A stretch of 22,308 nucleotides of DNA from UBA3263 sp964554665. Lineage in GTDB: Bacteria; Bacteroidota; Bacteroidia; Bacteroidales; Muribaculaceae. Position numbers and translations under genes: made by a program. The number at the start of each line of letters is the position of its first letter. Within the stretch, counting starts at the first letter, position 1. The DNA is taken from contig CAZKPP010000033.1 in the NCBI GenBank assembly GCA_964554665.1, positions 1-22,308 of the forward strand. Direction: 5' to 3'. Of this stretch, positions 14,579 to 22,308 are shown piece by piece. Below the pieces are notes generated by a model. It worked only from the letters and a program-made list of their open reading frames with translations, searched no databases and was not told where the DNA came from.

Positions 14579-16975
14579 ATGAAAATCCTTCTGACGATAA
14601 TTACACTCCTCTGCACCCTATCGATGAGTGCTAAGGTTAACATACACGGCAAGGTAACCCATGGCGACGGTTCTGCCAACGAGCCTCTGGAGTTCGTTCA
14701 GGTTTCGATTAAAGGCACGGCAATCGGCACTTTCAGCGACCTTAACGGCTCCTACTCTTTGTCGGCACCTCAGGCCGACACAATAACCGTGGTGTTTCAT
14801 TGCATCGGCTACCACGACATTACCCGTAAGCTCATTGACCCGCAGGAGTCGGTGGCGCTCAACGTTAAGATGCTTCCCTCAACCGAACTGGCCGAGATTG
14901 AGGTGTCGGAATTCCGAAAACAAACCGACGGCATGCAGCGCATTGACCACCAAGCCTACAAATTGGCGGCCGACGCCAGTGGCGGCACGGTTGAATCGCT
15001 GCTCACTACCATGGCCGGCGTTCACTCGTCGAACGAAATGAGCTCGCAGTTTTCGGTACGCGGCGGTTCCTACGATGAAAACTCGGTCTATATCAACGGA
15101 GTTGAAGTCTATCGCCCGCAGCTTATCAGCTCCGGCCAGCAGGAAGGCCTGTCGGTTATCAATCCGGCAATGGTAAAAGATGTAAACTTTTCAACCGGTG
15201 GTTTTTCGGCTGAATATGGCGACAAAATGAGCTCGGTGCTCGACATAACCTATCGCCAGCCGGAGTCATTTGAGGGTCAGTTAGCAGCCTCGCTTCAGGG
15301 TGCATCGTTAGCCATCGGCCAGGGCAGCAAACGGTTTTCGCAACTCCACGGCATTCGCTATAAGCGCAACAACTCGCTATTGTCATCGCTCGAAACCCGC
15401 GGCGAATACAACCCTAATTACTTCGATTATCAAACTAACCTCAACTTCAGAATCAATCAGAAGTGGAAGGCTTCGTTTCTGGGCAACATCGCCATAAATA
15501 ACTACGAATTCAAGCCGCAGACGCGCGAAACGAATTTCGGCACGTCGACCGATGCCAAACATTTTACCGTTTATTTCGACGGCCGCGAAAAAGACCGCTT
15601 TGAAACATATTTCGGAGCAGCCATGCTCAATTTCCGACCCAATCGCGGAAACGATTTCACTCTGCTTGCATCGGGCTATTACACCAACGAGTTGGTTAGC
15701 TACGACATTTCCGGCGAATATTGGCTCGACCAGGCCGGAGCCGGCGAAATCGGCGGCGAACTTGGCGTTGGCCGCTATAAGGAACATGCACGCAACCGCC
15801 TCCGCGGCTCAGTATTTACCCTGTCGCTGCGCGGCAACACCGGCCTTGGCGACCATAATCTCAGCTATGGCATCAGCTACAACATCGAAAAAATACGCGA
15901 TCGCCAGAGCGAATGGGAGCTCCGCGACTCGGCGGGCTATTCCCTGCCCTACGATCCTGATGCCGTGAGGGTGATTTACAGCCAGCGCTCACACAACGAC
16001 CTGACATCATCACGCCTGGCCCTGTTTGCGCAAGACGCCTGGCGCCTGCGTTCATCGCTCGGCTTCTGGACCATCAACTACGGCCTAAGGGCAAGCTACT
16101 GGAGTTTCAACCACGAATTCCTGCTGTCGCCCCGAGCTTCGGTCGGTTTCGTTCCCGAACGCAACTCGTCGTGGGCATTCCGGTTTGCAACCGGCCTGTA
16201 TTACCAGTCGCCGTTCTACAAAGAATATCGCCAACCGGTGCGCGATGACCTTGGAAACATCAACATTGTTTTGAACCGCAACATCAAGGCCCAGCGCTCA
16301 GTGCAGTTCATTTTAGGCACCGATTATTCATTCCGCACTCTCAACCGGCCCTTCAAGCTATCGGCTGAAGCCTATTATAAGGCTCTTGGCCGTCTGATAC
16401 CCTACGAAATCGACAACCTTAAACTCAACTACGCCGGTGTTAACGGCGGCAACGGTTATGCCATGGGGCTTGACTTCAAGCTTTTCGGCCAGTTTGTGCC
16501 GGGTAGCGATTCATGGCTGTCGTTCTCGCTGATGAAGACTGCCGAAACCCTCAATGGAGTCCGCGTTCCCCGCCCCACCGATCAGCGCTATTCGCTGGCT
16601 CTGTATTTCACCGACTATTTCCCTAAATTTCCGAAGTTGAAGTTTTCGCTTCGCGGCATCCTGTCCGATGGTCTGCCGGTTACTCCGCCCCGCTCTACCC
16701 GCGACAAGGGCTACTTCCGTACCCCGGCCTACAAACGCGTAGACATTGGCCTGAGCTATGCGCTTCTATCGCCCCGCTCCGAAGATCAGGAACCGCGTTC
16801 AGGCTTTTGGCGCCATTTCAAAAGCATCTGGCTCGGAGTTGACTGCTTCAATCTGCTCGACATTTCCAACGTCAGCTCCTACTATTGGGTCACCGACGTT
16901 AACGACATCCAGTATGCGGTTCCGAACTACCTGACGCGCCGCCAGCTCAACGTCCGCCTCACCATCGACTTCTAA
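14579..16975 (+). CDS. TonB-dependent receptor with carboxypeptidase-like N-terminal domain
   Basis: The product is 798 residues from the ATG at 14579; a GTG three bases earlier is in frame but not needed. A signal peptide covers 1-18 (ending SMSA). A CarboxypepD_reg-like domain (about 20-100) contains HGKVTHGDG, VSIKGTAIGTFSDLNGSYSL and HCIGY. The plug domain (about 115-225) has VESLLTTMAGV, FSVRGGSYDENSVYINGVEVY and GGFSAEYGDKMSSVLDI. The rest is a beta-barrel that ends in RLTIDF, with the terminal Phe recognised by the BAM machinery. It would import a ligand across the outer membrane using TonB energy. The lack of a SusD partner argues against a classical glycan locus; the substrate is unknown. 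A PH-domain membrane protein follows after 19 bases. Confidence 0.93.
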   Translation: MKILLTIITLLCTLSMSAKVNIHGKVTHGDGSANEPLEFVQVSIKGTAIGTFSDLNGSYSLSAPQADTITVVFHCIGYHDITRKLIDPQESVALNVKMLPSTELAEIEVSEFRKQTDGMQRIDHQAYKLAADASGGTVESLLTTMAGVHSSNEMSSQFSVRGGSYDENSVYINGVEVYRPQLISSGQQEGLSVINPAMVKDVNFSTGGFSAEYGDKMSSVLDITYRQPESFEGQLAASLQGASLAIGQGSKRFSQLHGIRYKRNNSLLSSLETRGEYNPNYFDYQTNLNFRINQKWKASFLGNIAINNYEFKPQTRETNFGTSTDAKHFTVYFDGREKDRFETYFGAAMLNFRPNRGNDFTLLASGYYTNELVSYDISGEYWLDQAGAGEIGGELGVGRYKEHARNRLRGSVFTLSLRGNTGLGDHNLSYGISYNIEKIRDRQSEWELRDSAGYSLPYDPDAVRVIYSQRSHNDLTSSRLALFAQDAWRLRSSLGFWTINYGLRASYWSFNHEFLLSPRASVGFVPERNSSWAFRFATGLYYQSPFYKEYRQPVRDDLGNINIVLNRNIKAQRSVQFILGTDYSFRTLNRPFKLSAEAYYKALGRLIPYEIDNLKLNYAGVNGGNGYAMGLDFKLFGQFVPGSDSWLSFSLMKTAETLNGVRVPRPTDQRYSLALYFTDYFPKFPKLKFSLRGILSDGLPVTPPRSTRDKGYFRTPAYKRVDIGLSYALLSPRSEDQEPRSGFWRHFKSIWLGVDCFNLLDISNVSSYYWVTDVNDIQYAVPNYLTRRQLNVRLTIDF

Positions 16976-16994
16976 CTGAATTTGTTTTTAAGAT

Positions 16995-17480
16995 ATGAAA
17001 GAAAGAATTGTTTATAGCAAAGCATCGTGGGTGCTGACGATTGTTTTAACTGCAGCCTTGGTCGGTGGTCTGATTTGTACTGTTCATGAGCCGGCAGGAT
17101 TCTTTTCGATTCTATTTATTGTGATTTGTCTATATCCGGTGTCTTTGTTCTACGCGCCTGTTTCCATTTCAGCCAACGACAATGAGATTACTATTCATTC
17201 GCCGCTGAACAAGCGGAGCATTGCAATGTCGGAGGTCGTTAAAGTCGAAAATCCTTTTAAACCCCTGCCAGGCACCATCCGCATCTGGGCATCGGGCGGC
17301 TTTATGGGCTATTGGGGAAAGTTTCGCGACAGCAAAACCGGTTCCTACATCGGTTATTGGGGCAACGGCAACGATTGCTTTATGCTTACTCTTGCCAACG
17401 GCAAAAAATATCTGCTCGGCTGCCAGAATTCAAATGCCATGGCAGCCTATATTGAGCAACATATAAAAACTGCCGAATAA
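16995..17480 (+). CDS. Small membrane protein with bacterial PH-like domain
   Basis: The product is 161 residues. Two hydrophobic helices (about 11-29 and 36-54) form an N-terminal hairpin in the inner membrane. They are followed by a cytoplasmic or periplasmic domain with strands such as SISANDNEITIHSPL, ASGGFMGYWGKF, and YWGNGNDCFMLTLANGKKYLLGC, ending in an amphipathic helix (NAMAAYIEQHI). This is the layout of bacterial PH-domain proteins (bPH_5-like). The role is unknown. It probably shares a transcript with the TonB-dependent receptor 19 bases upstream. Its stop lies in the loop of the hairpin at 17466-17491. Confidence 0.72.
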   Translation: MKERIVYSKASWVLTIVLTAALVGGLICTVHEPAGFFSILFIVICLYPVSLFYAPVSISANDNEITIHSPLNKRSIAMSEVVKVENPFKPLPGTIRIWASGGFMGYWGKFRDSKTGSYIGYWGNGNDCFMLTLANGKKYLLGCQNSNAMAAYIEQHIKTAE

Positions 17481-17491
17481 ACCGCAGTTTT
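17466..17491. terminator. Hairpin over the two convergent stop codons
   Basis: AAAACTGC (17466-17473) pairs with GCAGTTTT (17484-17491) to give an 8-bp stem with a 10-base loop. The plus-strand stop TAA (17478-17480) lies in the loop and the minus-strand stop (17490-17492) lies at the edge. On the minus strand the stem is followed by a T-rich run (TTTTTATAT), making it a plausible terminator for the metK operon; the plus-strand T-run is only four bases. Confidence 0.55.
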
Positions 17492-17663
17492 AGCGAAACT
17501 GATTTGCCTCAGGCAGGTATTCGAAACCTGCTGCAGCGAGTTTGCCTTCGAGGTCGGCGCGGTCAACGTTTAGGTCCTCACACAAAGCATCGAGCGATGA
17601 ATACTCGTCGCGCAGTTTCGTGTTGATATAGCTAAGCAAGATAAACGGATCAGTGGGAAGCAT
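17490..17663 (-). CDS. DUF4250-family small protein
   Basis: This 57-residue gene is short and easy to miss. Translation from the ATG at 17663 gives MLPTDPFILLSYINTKLRDE at the start, then a compact segment with SSLDALCEDLNVDRADLEGKL, and ends GFEYLPEANQFR. The MLPTDPFILLSYxNTKLRD opening and the Tyr/Asn-Gln-Phe end match DUF4250 as I remember it. The function is unknown; the helical middle resembles a small helix-turn-helix (LCEDLNVDRADLEGKL), but DNA binding is not shown. It overlaps the end of the upstream exonuclease gene by 14 bases, so it is probably translationally coupled as the last gene of the metK operon. Confidence 0.85.
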   Translation of the reverse strand: MLPTDPFILLSYINTKLRDEYSSLDALCEDLNVDRADLEGKLAAAGFEYLPEANQFR

Positions 17664-18231
17664 TTTCGGTTAGGTGTTGATAAATTTTCAGGCACGCATA
17701 GGCGTCAAGAGCTGCGTAGTGCTGTTGCGCACCGGTAAGTTCAACGGCCTCCCAGTTGCTCAGCCGCTGTCCCTTAGATATCCGCTTCCCAAACAGCAGG
17801 GCATAGACCTTTGTGAGCGATGCTTCTCCGATGCCATAGTCTTTAACAATCGATTGCAGCTCTACAAATCCCTTGGGTTGGATTGCCTCCAGCTGGTTGA
17901 GCTGATGAAAATCATCTTTGGTAGAGAGTCCGACTTTGATAACATTCGGAGTTTCAAGAAACTCCTTGATTTCCGGCATAATGCCTACGCGGTTCAGGCG
18001 AATGAGGAAACAGATTGAGGGTGTCGACAACTGCAGAAGCGACACCTTGTGGTTATCGGTTTTGCGAAAATTCGGACGCGTTTCGGTGTCGAAGCCGACC
18101 ATCGGCTGATCCATCAGAAAGCGCATTGCCTTAACGGCGGCTTCCGGAGTCTGAACGAGTTCTATGCGTCCGCTGAATTGCTCACACGGCAATGCGGCAA
18201 GAGTTTGTTTATCAATCGTTTGAAGTTCCAT
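17650..18231 (-). CDS. 3'-5' exonuclease domain protein (RNase D/DEDDy type)
   Basis: The product is 193 residues, consisting only of the exonuclease domain. The DEDDy residues are visible: Asp48 and Glu50 in GFDTET, Asp107 in GLSTKDDFHQL, and Tyr172/Asp176 in HYAALDAY. Two metal ions bound by these acids would cleave nucleotides from a 3' end. It lacks the HRDC domains of RNase D, so it resembles the stand-alone Bacteroidota type annotated as 3'-5' exonuclease domain-containing protein 2; whether it acts on RNA or DNA is not clear. It overlaps the O-methyltransferase end by 20 bases and the DUF4250 start by 14. Confidence 0.9.
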   Translation of the reverse strand: MELQTIDKQTLAALPCEQFSGRIELVQTPEAAVKAMRFLMDQPMVGFDTETRPNFRKTDNHKVSLLQLSTPSICFLIRLNRVGIMPEIKEFLETPNVIKVGLSTKDDFHQLNQLEAIQPKGFVELQSIVKDYGIGEASLTKVYALLFGKRISKGQRLSNWEAVELTGAQQHYAALDAYACLKIYQHLTENASH

Positions 18232-18850
18232 TTACACGAAGCAATGTCATTCCGTCGCGAAGCGGAAGAATTACAGGTTGCAGTTTATCGGCCAAAGATT
18301 TGACCAAATCGTTAAAACGTCGGATTCCTTGAGTTTGAGCGTCGGTCTCGGCAGGGTCAACCACCTTGCCGGCCCAAAGGGTATTGTCAGCAATAATCAG
18401 CGCACCGGGGGCCATTTTGGGCAACAGCATCTGCAGATATTCGCAATACTCGCGCTTGTTGGCGTCGATAAACGCCAGATCCCAAGGTCCGGGAATAGCC
18501 TTTATGGCATCGCAGGCATCGCCTATAAACAGATGTATGCGCGAATCCAATGCAAAAAGCTCGGTGAGCATCTCAGCATCTTCTTCGTTATGCTCAACGG
18601 TAACAAGTTCGCCGTCTGAAGCCAATCCCTCGGCCAGACAGAGTGCGGAATAGCCGGTAAACGTGCCGAGTTCGATTATGCGCCGGGGCGCCACGAGCTT
18701 CGACAGAAACGAGAGCACCCTACCCTGCAAATGGCCCGAACACTGGTGGGAATACAAATGATGTAGCTGGGTTTGCCGGTTGAGTCGGCGCAGATGCTCC
18801 GGCTCATCGGATATGTGGTTCAATATATATTCTTCCAGCAGGTTATCCAC
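18212..18850 (-). CDS. SAM-dependent O-methyltransferase (family 3)
   Basis: The product is 212 residues with a class I Rossmann methyltransferase fold. Motif I is ELGTFTGYSALCLAEGL. The acidic ribose-binding residue lies in VTVEHNEEDAEM, GDACDAI marks the adenine-binding segment, and DLAFIDANKREY and ADNTLWAGKV supply the metal-binding residues of COMT-like family 3 enzymes. The start is GTG at 18850: no ATG exists before motif I, and the VDNLLEEYILNHI opening matches the family N-terminus. The substrate (a catechol or hydroxyl-bearing small molecule) is unknown. It overlaps aroQ by eight bases and shares the transcript with metK, which makes its cofactor. Confidence 0.9.
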   Translation of the reverse strand: MDNLLEEYILNHISDEPEHLRRLNRQTQLHHLYSHQCSGHLQGRVLSFLSKLVAPRRIIELGTFTGYSALCLAEGLASDGELVTVEHNEEDAEMLTELFALDSRIHLFIGDACDAIKAIPGPWDLAFIDANKREYCEYLQMLLPKMAPGALIIADNTLWAGKVVDPAETDAQTQGIRRFNDLVKSLADKLQPVILPLRDGMTLLRVNGTSND

Positions 18851-19262
18851 AAATCAGGGCCTCCACGCCCAGGCGATAGCTATCGAGGCCAAAGCCGGCA
18901 ATCACGCCACGGCATACGCCCGAAATCATAGAGTGATGGCGGATTTCCTCGCGCGTATGCACGTTGGAAATATGCACTTCAACCACCGGCAACTCTATGG
19001 CAGCAATGGCGTCGGCCAAAGCCAGCGAAGTGTGCGTATATGCGCCGGCGTTGAGAACTATGCCGGTATAATTATGATCAAAACCTACCTCATGAAGTTT
19101 ATCGATAAGTTCTCCTTCGTGATTGCTCTGAAAATAATCTATCTCGGCGAGTTTTTCACACGCTTCGAGGGCAGCATCCATGGTTTGCGAGCCGTAGATA
19201 CCCGGTTCGCGGCGACCCAACAGGTTGAGGTTCGGGCCGTTGATGATCATTACCTTTTTCAT
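18843..19262 (-). CDS. aroQ: Type II 3-dehydroquinate dehydratase
   Basis: AroQ dehydrates 3-dehydroquinate to 3-dehydroshikimate, the step before AroE in the shikimate pathway. The 139 residues match the small dodecameric type II enzyme. The motifs are clear: GPNLNLLGRREP (9-20), catalytic Tyr23 in GIYG, FQSNHEGELID, LNAGAYTHTS, and VEVHISNVHTREEIRHHS with the catalytic His. The start overlaps the glycosyltransferase stop by four bases (ATGA). Confidence 0.96.
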   Translation of the reverse strand: MKKVMIINGPNLNLLGRREPGIYGSQTMDAALEACEKLAEIDYFQSNHEGELIDKLHEVGFDHNYTGIVLNAGAYTHTSLALADAIAAIELPVVEVHISNVHTREEIRHHSMISGVCRGVIAGFGLDSYRLGVEALICG

Positions 19263-20302
19263 TGCTTGAGAATGTCGTTATAGTAATCGATATAAGAGCG
19301 GGCGGTAGTATCCCACGAGAATTGAGCCGCATGGATTTTACGCGCCTCAGGATTCTGCTCCTTTGATAGCTTCTTGACCAGTTCGGCCGCCATGGCCCCC
19401 GGCTCAAGGTCGGGCCAGTAATAAGCTTGATTGCCACCTATTTCGGGAAGCGATGTAAGCGTTGACAGGAACACCGGTTTACCAAGGTGCATGGCCTCCA
19501 AAGGAGGCAGACCGAAGCCCTCGGCACGCGATGGGAAGAGAAACGCAGTGCAGTTGGCATATAGCCAGGTCTTTTCTTCTTCGCTAACCCGGCCTATCAT
19601 AACGATATTGCTACGCTTCTCAACCATATCCTTTAATTCCGAGTCCTTGCAATTACCGGCTAAAATAAGTCGGCGCTCCGGCAGAAAATCCATCATCCTA
19701 ACCAGCGCTCTGACATTTTTATACTCATCAAGGCTCGATAAATGGAGCAAGAAAGGCCCGTCGGGCACTCCTTGCGGGCGCTTGGCCCTCGACGGATCAG
19801 GAGGCGTTACGCCATTATAGATAACGCGCGCAGGTTGAGTATAGGGAAAATGCTCGGCAACGTCTTCGGCCGCAAATCGCGAAATAAAGGCAAGATGCGA
19901 TGCCGGAGCCATGCGCGACAGAAATCGCCCCTCGGCATGGCGATAGCTGCGACCATGTTTGGTGTGATAGAAGTTGATGTCGTGAACCGTTACTAACTGC
20001 TTCTTAACTCCGGGAAGATGCTTCACCGTGCAAATCTGATGCAGGGCATGAAATAAATCGGCCCGGACCATAGGAACAGTGCGCATCATCTTGGCTTTCA
20101 GGGTAGTCGCTTCAATATATTCAGCCCCACTGCCGAAACAACCACTCATGCCCGGCGGCACAATGAACACCAGATTCATCCAATCGGGTTTGAGCTGAAT
20201 CAGGCGAGGACAAACCTGGAACGCATATTCGCGCAAGCCACAGGGAATCAAACCTGCCGCCAAAGCTTCGATTACAATCCGTTTGCGGGTGTGCTGGGTC
20301 AT
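19259..20302 (-). CDS. Glycosyltransferase family 4-like
   Basis: The product is 347 residues with a GT-B fold. The C-terminal half carries family features: LHLSSLDEYKNVRALVRMM (sugar-nucleotide domain start), RLILAGNC, IVMIGRVSEEEKTWLYANC, FLFPSRAEGFGLPPLEAM with the EGFGLPPLEA nucleotide-sugar motif, and LTSLPEIGG. The N-terminal half has acceptor-domain segments such as YNGVTPPDPSR and ISRFAAEDVAEHF. No membrane helix is seen. It would transfer a sugar to a cell-surface glycan or lipid-linked acceptor; which one is unknown. There are no other glycan genes around it. Its start overlaps the trmD stop by four bases. Confidence 0.9.
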   Translation of the reverse strand: MTQHTRKRIVIEALAAGLIPCGLREYAFQVCPRLIQLKPDWMNLVFIVPPGMSGCFGSGAEYIEATTLKAKMMRTVPMVRADLFHALHQICTVKHLPGVKKQLVTVHDINFYHTKHGRSYRHAEGRFLSRMAPASHLAFISRFAAEDVAEHFPYTQPARVIYNGVTPPDPSRAKRPQGVPDGPFLLHLSSLDEYKNVRALVRMMDFLPERRLILAGNCKDSELKDMVEKRSNIVMIGRVSEEEKTWLYANCTAFLFPSRAEGFGLPPLEAMHLGKPVFLSTLTSLPEIGGNQAYYWPDLEPGAMAAELVKKLSKEQNPEARKIHAAQFSWDTTARSYIDYYNDILKQ

Positions 20303-20973
20303 TTCAATAGGTCGGGACGAAGACGCTGGGTGCGCTCAATAGCTTGTTCCTGACGCCATTCTGCAATGCGGGCTTCGTGGCCGCTGAGCAGAATGTCGGG
20401 CACTTTCCATCCCTTATAATCGGCAGGCCGGGTATAAACCGGCGGCGCCAACAGGTTATCCTGGAAAGAATCGCTCAACGCGCTCTGCTCATCGCCGATA
20501 ACTCCCGGAACCAGTCGCACCATGGCGTCGGCAATAACCACAGCGGGAATTTCACCGCCGGTGAGCACATAGTCGCCTATACTTATCTCCTTGGTAATCA
20601 AATGCTCGCGAATGCGCCAGTCTATGCCTTTATAATGTCCGCAAAGAATAATCACATTATTGAGCAGCGACAACGAGTTAGCCATGGGCTGCGTAAGCAG
20701 TTCACCGTCGGGCGACGTGAAGATAACTTCATCATAATCGCGCTCGGCTTTCAAAGCAGATATACAACGGTCAACCGGCTCGACTTGCATAACCATTCCG
20801 GCCTCGCCGCCAAAGGGATAATCATCTACTTTGCGGTGTTTGTTGGTGGAATAATCGCGGAGGTTATGCACATGAAACTCCACGAGGCCCTTAACCTGGG
20901 CCCGGTGGAGTATGGAGCAGTTAAGCGGCGACTCCAACATTTCAGGAAGAACTGTCAGAATATCGATGCGCAT
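20299..20973 (-). CDS. trmD: tRNA (guanine37-N1)-methyltransferase
   Basis: TrmD methylates G37 of tRNAs that read codons with a leading C or G, preventing +1 frameshifts, and uses SAM through a SPOUT trefoil knot. The 224 residues fit. Recognisable segments are MRIDILTVLPEM, DYPFGGEAGMVMQVEP, the knot region CGHYKGIDWRIRE and IGDYVLTGGEIPAVVIADA. The start ATG follows the metK stop TAA with no gap. trmD usually sits with rimM, rpsP and rplS; here those are absent and it is coupled to metK, the source of its cofactor. Confidence 0.96.
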   Translation of the reverse strand: MRIDILTVLPEMLESPLNCSILHRAQVKGLVEFHVHNLRDYSTNKHRKVDDYPFGGEAGMVMQVEPVDRCISALKAERDYDEVIFTSPDGELLTQPMANSLSLLNNVIILCGHYKGIDWRIREHLITKEISIGDYVLTGGEIPAVVIADAMVRLVPGVIGDEQSALSDSFQDNLLAPPVYTRPADYKGWKVPDILLSGHEARIAEWRQEQAIERTQRLRPDLLK

Positions 20974-22239
20974 TTACTTGATATTGAAAGCTTTTTTGAT
21001 TTCCGGAACCATATCTTCCTTTTCCCATGCAAAAAGTTCGACTTCGATTTCGCGGTCAGGCTCATAATGGGAATGGAATTTTTTAACAACCTTTTCTGGT
21101 TTGCGTCCGAAGTGGCCGTATGTAGCGGTTTCAAGATAAATCGGCTTACGCAAACCAAAACGCTGCTCGATAGCGAAGGGGCGCATGTCAAACATATCTT
21201 TAACCTTGGCCGAGATTTCAGCGTCCGAAAGGTTGACTTTGGCGGTACCGAAGGTGTTGACATTCAGGCTGACTGGTTGAGCAACACCGATTGCATAGGC
21301 AACCTGCACCAGCACTTCATCGGCTACTCCCGCAGCAACCAGGTTCTTAGCAATATGGCGCGCAGCGTAGGCTGCCGAACGGTCAACCTTCGAGGGGTCT
21401 TTGCCCGAGAAAGCACCGCCGCCATGCGCTCCGCGACCGCCGTAGGTGTCAACAATAATCTTACGTCCGGTCAGACCGGCATCTCCGTGAGGACCGCCGA
21501 TAACGAACTTGCCGGTAGGATTAACGTGCAAAATAACGTCGTCTGGGTTATAGAGAGCGGCAACTTCGGGAGTGAGCTTGGCGAGAACTCGGGGCATGAG
21601 AATATTGCGCACTTCGTTTTCAATCTGCTGACGCATGGTTTCATCGTCGGCATGGAATTCGTCGTGTTGTGTGGAAACGACAACGGTGTGAACGCGAACG
21701 GGCTTGCGGGTTTCGCCGTCATATTCAACGGTTACCTGGCTCTTCGAGTCGGGGCGCAGATATGTCATCTGCTTGCCTTCGCGACGAATTTCGCTAAGCT
21801 CACGCAAAATCAGATGGCTGAGTTCCAGGGTGAGAGGCATGCGGTTAGCGGTTTCGTTCACTGCATAGCCAAACATCATGCCCTGGTCGCCGGCGCCCTG
21901 CTCGGCAAGTTCCGAACGTTCAACACCGCGGTTAATGTCGGCGCTCTGCTCGTGAAGGGCAGAAAGCAGGCCGCAGGCTTCGGCATCGAATTTGAGTTCA
22001 GAACGGTTATAGCCGATTCTCGAAATTACTCCGCGAACAACATCGTGGAGGTCAACGTAGGCATTACTTTTAACCTCGCCGGCAACAACAACCTGGCCGG
22101 TGGTTACCAAAGTTTCGCACCCTACCTTGCTGTTAGGGTCGTAGGCGAGAAGCTGGTCAAGAATGGCATCAGAAATTTGGTCGGCAACTTTATCGGGATG
22201 ACCCTCGGAAACCGACTCGCTCGTAAAGAGATAGTTCAT
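20974..22239 (-). CDS. metK: S-adenosylmethionine synthetase
   Basis: MetK makes SAM from ATP and methionine. The protein is 421 residues from the ATG at 22239; an in-frame ATG at 22263 would add MLKNNQKA, which does not resemble the family N-terminus, whereas MNYLFTSESVSEGHPDKVAD does. Motifs are GHPDK (13-17, ATP/Met binding), GAGDQGMMFGYA, the GGPHGDAGLTGRKI loop and GGGAFSGKDPSKVDRSA (phosphate binding). It is the first gene of a seven-gene operon. Its leader, cut by the window edge, holds the palindrome at 22288-22299. Confidence 0.96.
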   Translation of the reverse strand: MNYLFTSESVSEGHPDKVADQISDAILDQLLAYDPNSKVGCETLVTTGQVVVAGEVKSNAYVDLHDVVRGVISRIGYNRSELKFDAEACGLLSALHEQSADINRGVERSELAEQGAGDQGMMFGYAVNETANRMPLTLELSHLILRELSEIRREGKQMTYLRPDSKSQVTVEYDGETRKPVRVHTVVVSTQHDEFHADDETMRQQIENEVRNILMPRVLAKLTPEVAALYNPDDVILHVNPTGKFVIGGPHGDAGLTGRKIIVDTYGGRGAHGGGAFSGKDPSKVDRSAAYAARHIAKNLVAAGVADEVLVQVAYAIGVAQPVSLNVNTFGTAKVNLSDAEISAKVKDMFDMRPFAIEQRFGLRKPIYLETATYGHFGRKPEKVVKKFHSHYEPDREIEVELFAWEKEDMVPEIKKAFNIK

Positions 22240-22273
22240 AGCTTTTTGATTGTTTTTTAGCATTTTTTATTAT

Positions 22274-22303
22274 GGTGGTTGCAAGCAGACAAATTTGTCC
22301 ACC
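22274..22303 (-). promoter_or_regulatory. Palindromic element upstream of metK
   Basis: GACAAATTTGTC (22288-22299) is a perfect 12-base palindrome. The flanking GGTGG (22274-22278 as read on plus) and CCACC (22299-22303) can also pair across about 20 bases. It lies 35-64 bases upstream of the metK ATG. No clear TAnnTTTG promoter is visible in the remaining bases. It may be an operator or part of a leader RNA; the window edge prevents a judgement. Confidence 0.3.
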
Positions 22304-22308
22304 TTGTC

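Noticed and set aside
209..17480. SusC/SusD-type polysaccharide utilisation locus
   Set aside because: Two outer-membrane receptor-like genes are present but neither has a SusD lipoprotein, glycoside hydrolase or hybrid sensor next to it.
20344..22260. A 638-codon open frame on the plus strand, opposite metK and trmD
   Set aside because: It is fully antisense to two unmistakable conserved genes and shows no domain pattern. Long antisense frames arise here from the codon composition of the real genes.

Overview
The window looks like a chromosomal core region of a Bacteroidota bacterium, most likely order Bacteroidales; a Muribaculaceae-like genome is my guess from coding GC near one half and Bacteroidales gene content. 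Support comes from promoters of the TTTG-N20-TAnnTTTG type, Bacteroidota-style outer-membrane receptors with carboxypeptidase-like N-terminal domains, the Rpb6-like omega subunit next to bamD, and a DUF4250 gene. I see no insertion sequence, prophage, CRISPR array, rRNA or tRNA. Most genes are housekeeping genes, and I found no convincing new multi-gene system.

Layout. Positions 1-131 hold the 3' end of clpB and a strong intrinsic terminator. A 1008-residue outer-membrane barrel protein (minus strand, 209-3235) is divergent from a TetR-type regulator (3401-4033); their AT-rich intergenic region carries both promoters and an imperfect palindrome. Next come efp (4137-4700) and a two-gene unit of a GltD-like flavoprotein and butyrate kinase (4826-7212). 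A tightly packed plus-strand operon follows (7275-13299): bamD, an omega-like RNA polymerase subunit, aroE, a ComM/YifB ATPase, two tandem rhomboid proteases and a membrane-anchored endonuclease/exonuclease/phosphatase-fold protein. Several stop and start codons there overlap.

A small helix-turn-helix regulator (minus, 13319-13834) faces a gene-free AT-rich stretch of about 700 bases, rich in TTTGCAAA/TTTGTAAA octamers. After it come a TonB-dependent receptor (14579-16975) and a small PH-domain membrane protein (16995-17480). The right end is a minus-strand operon read from metK leftwards: metK, trmD, a glycosyltransferase, aroQ, an O-methyltransferase, a 3'-5' exonuclease and DUF4250. All of its junctions overlap or abut. 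It groups the SAM-making enzyme with two SAM-using methyltransferases.

The items most worth a second look are the octamer-rich region next to the regulator, the shared palindrome between the barrel protein and the TetR gene, the second rhomboid with its altered TM2 motif, butyrate kinase without its usual partner, and the hairpin covering both stop codons at the convergent junction near 17480.
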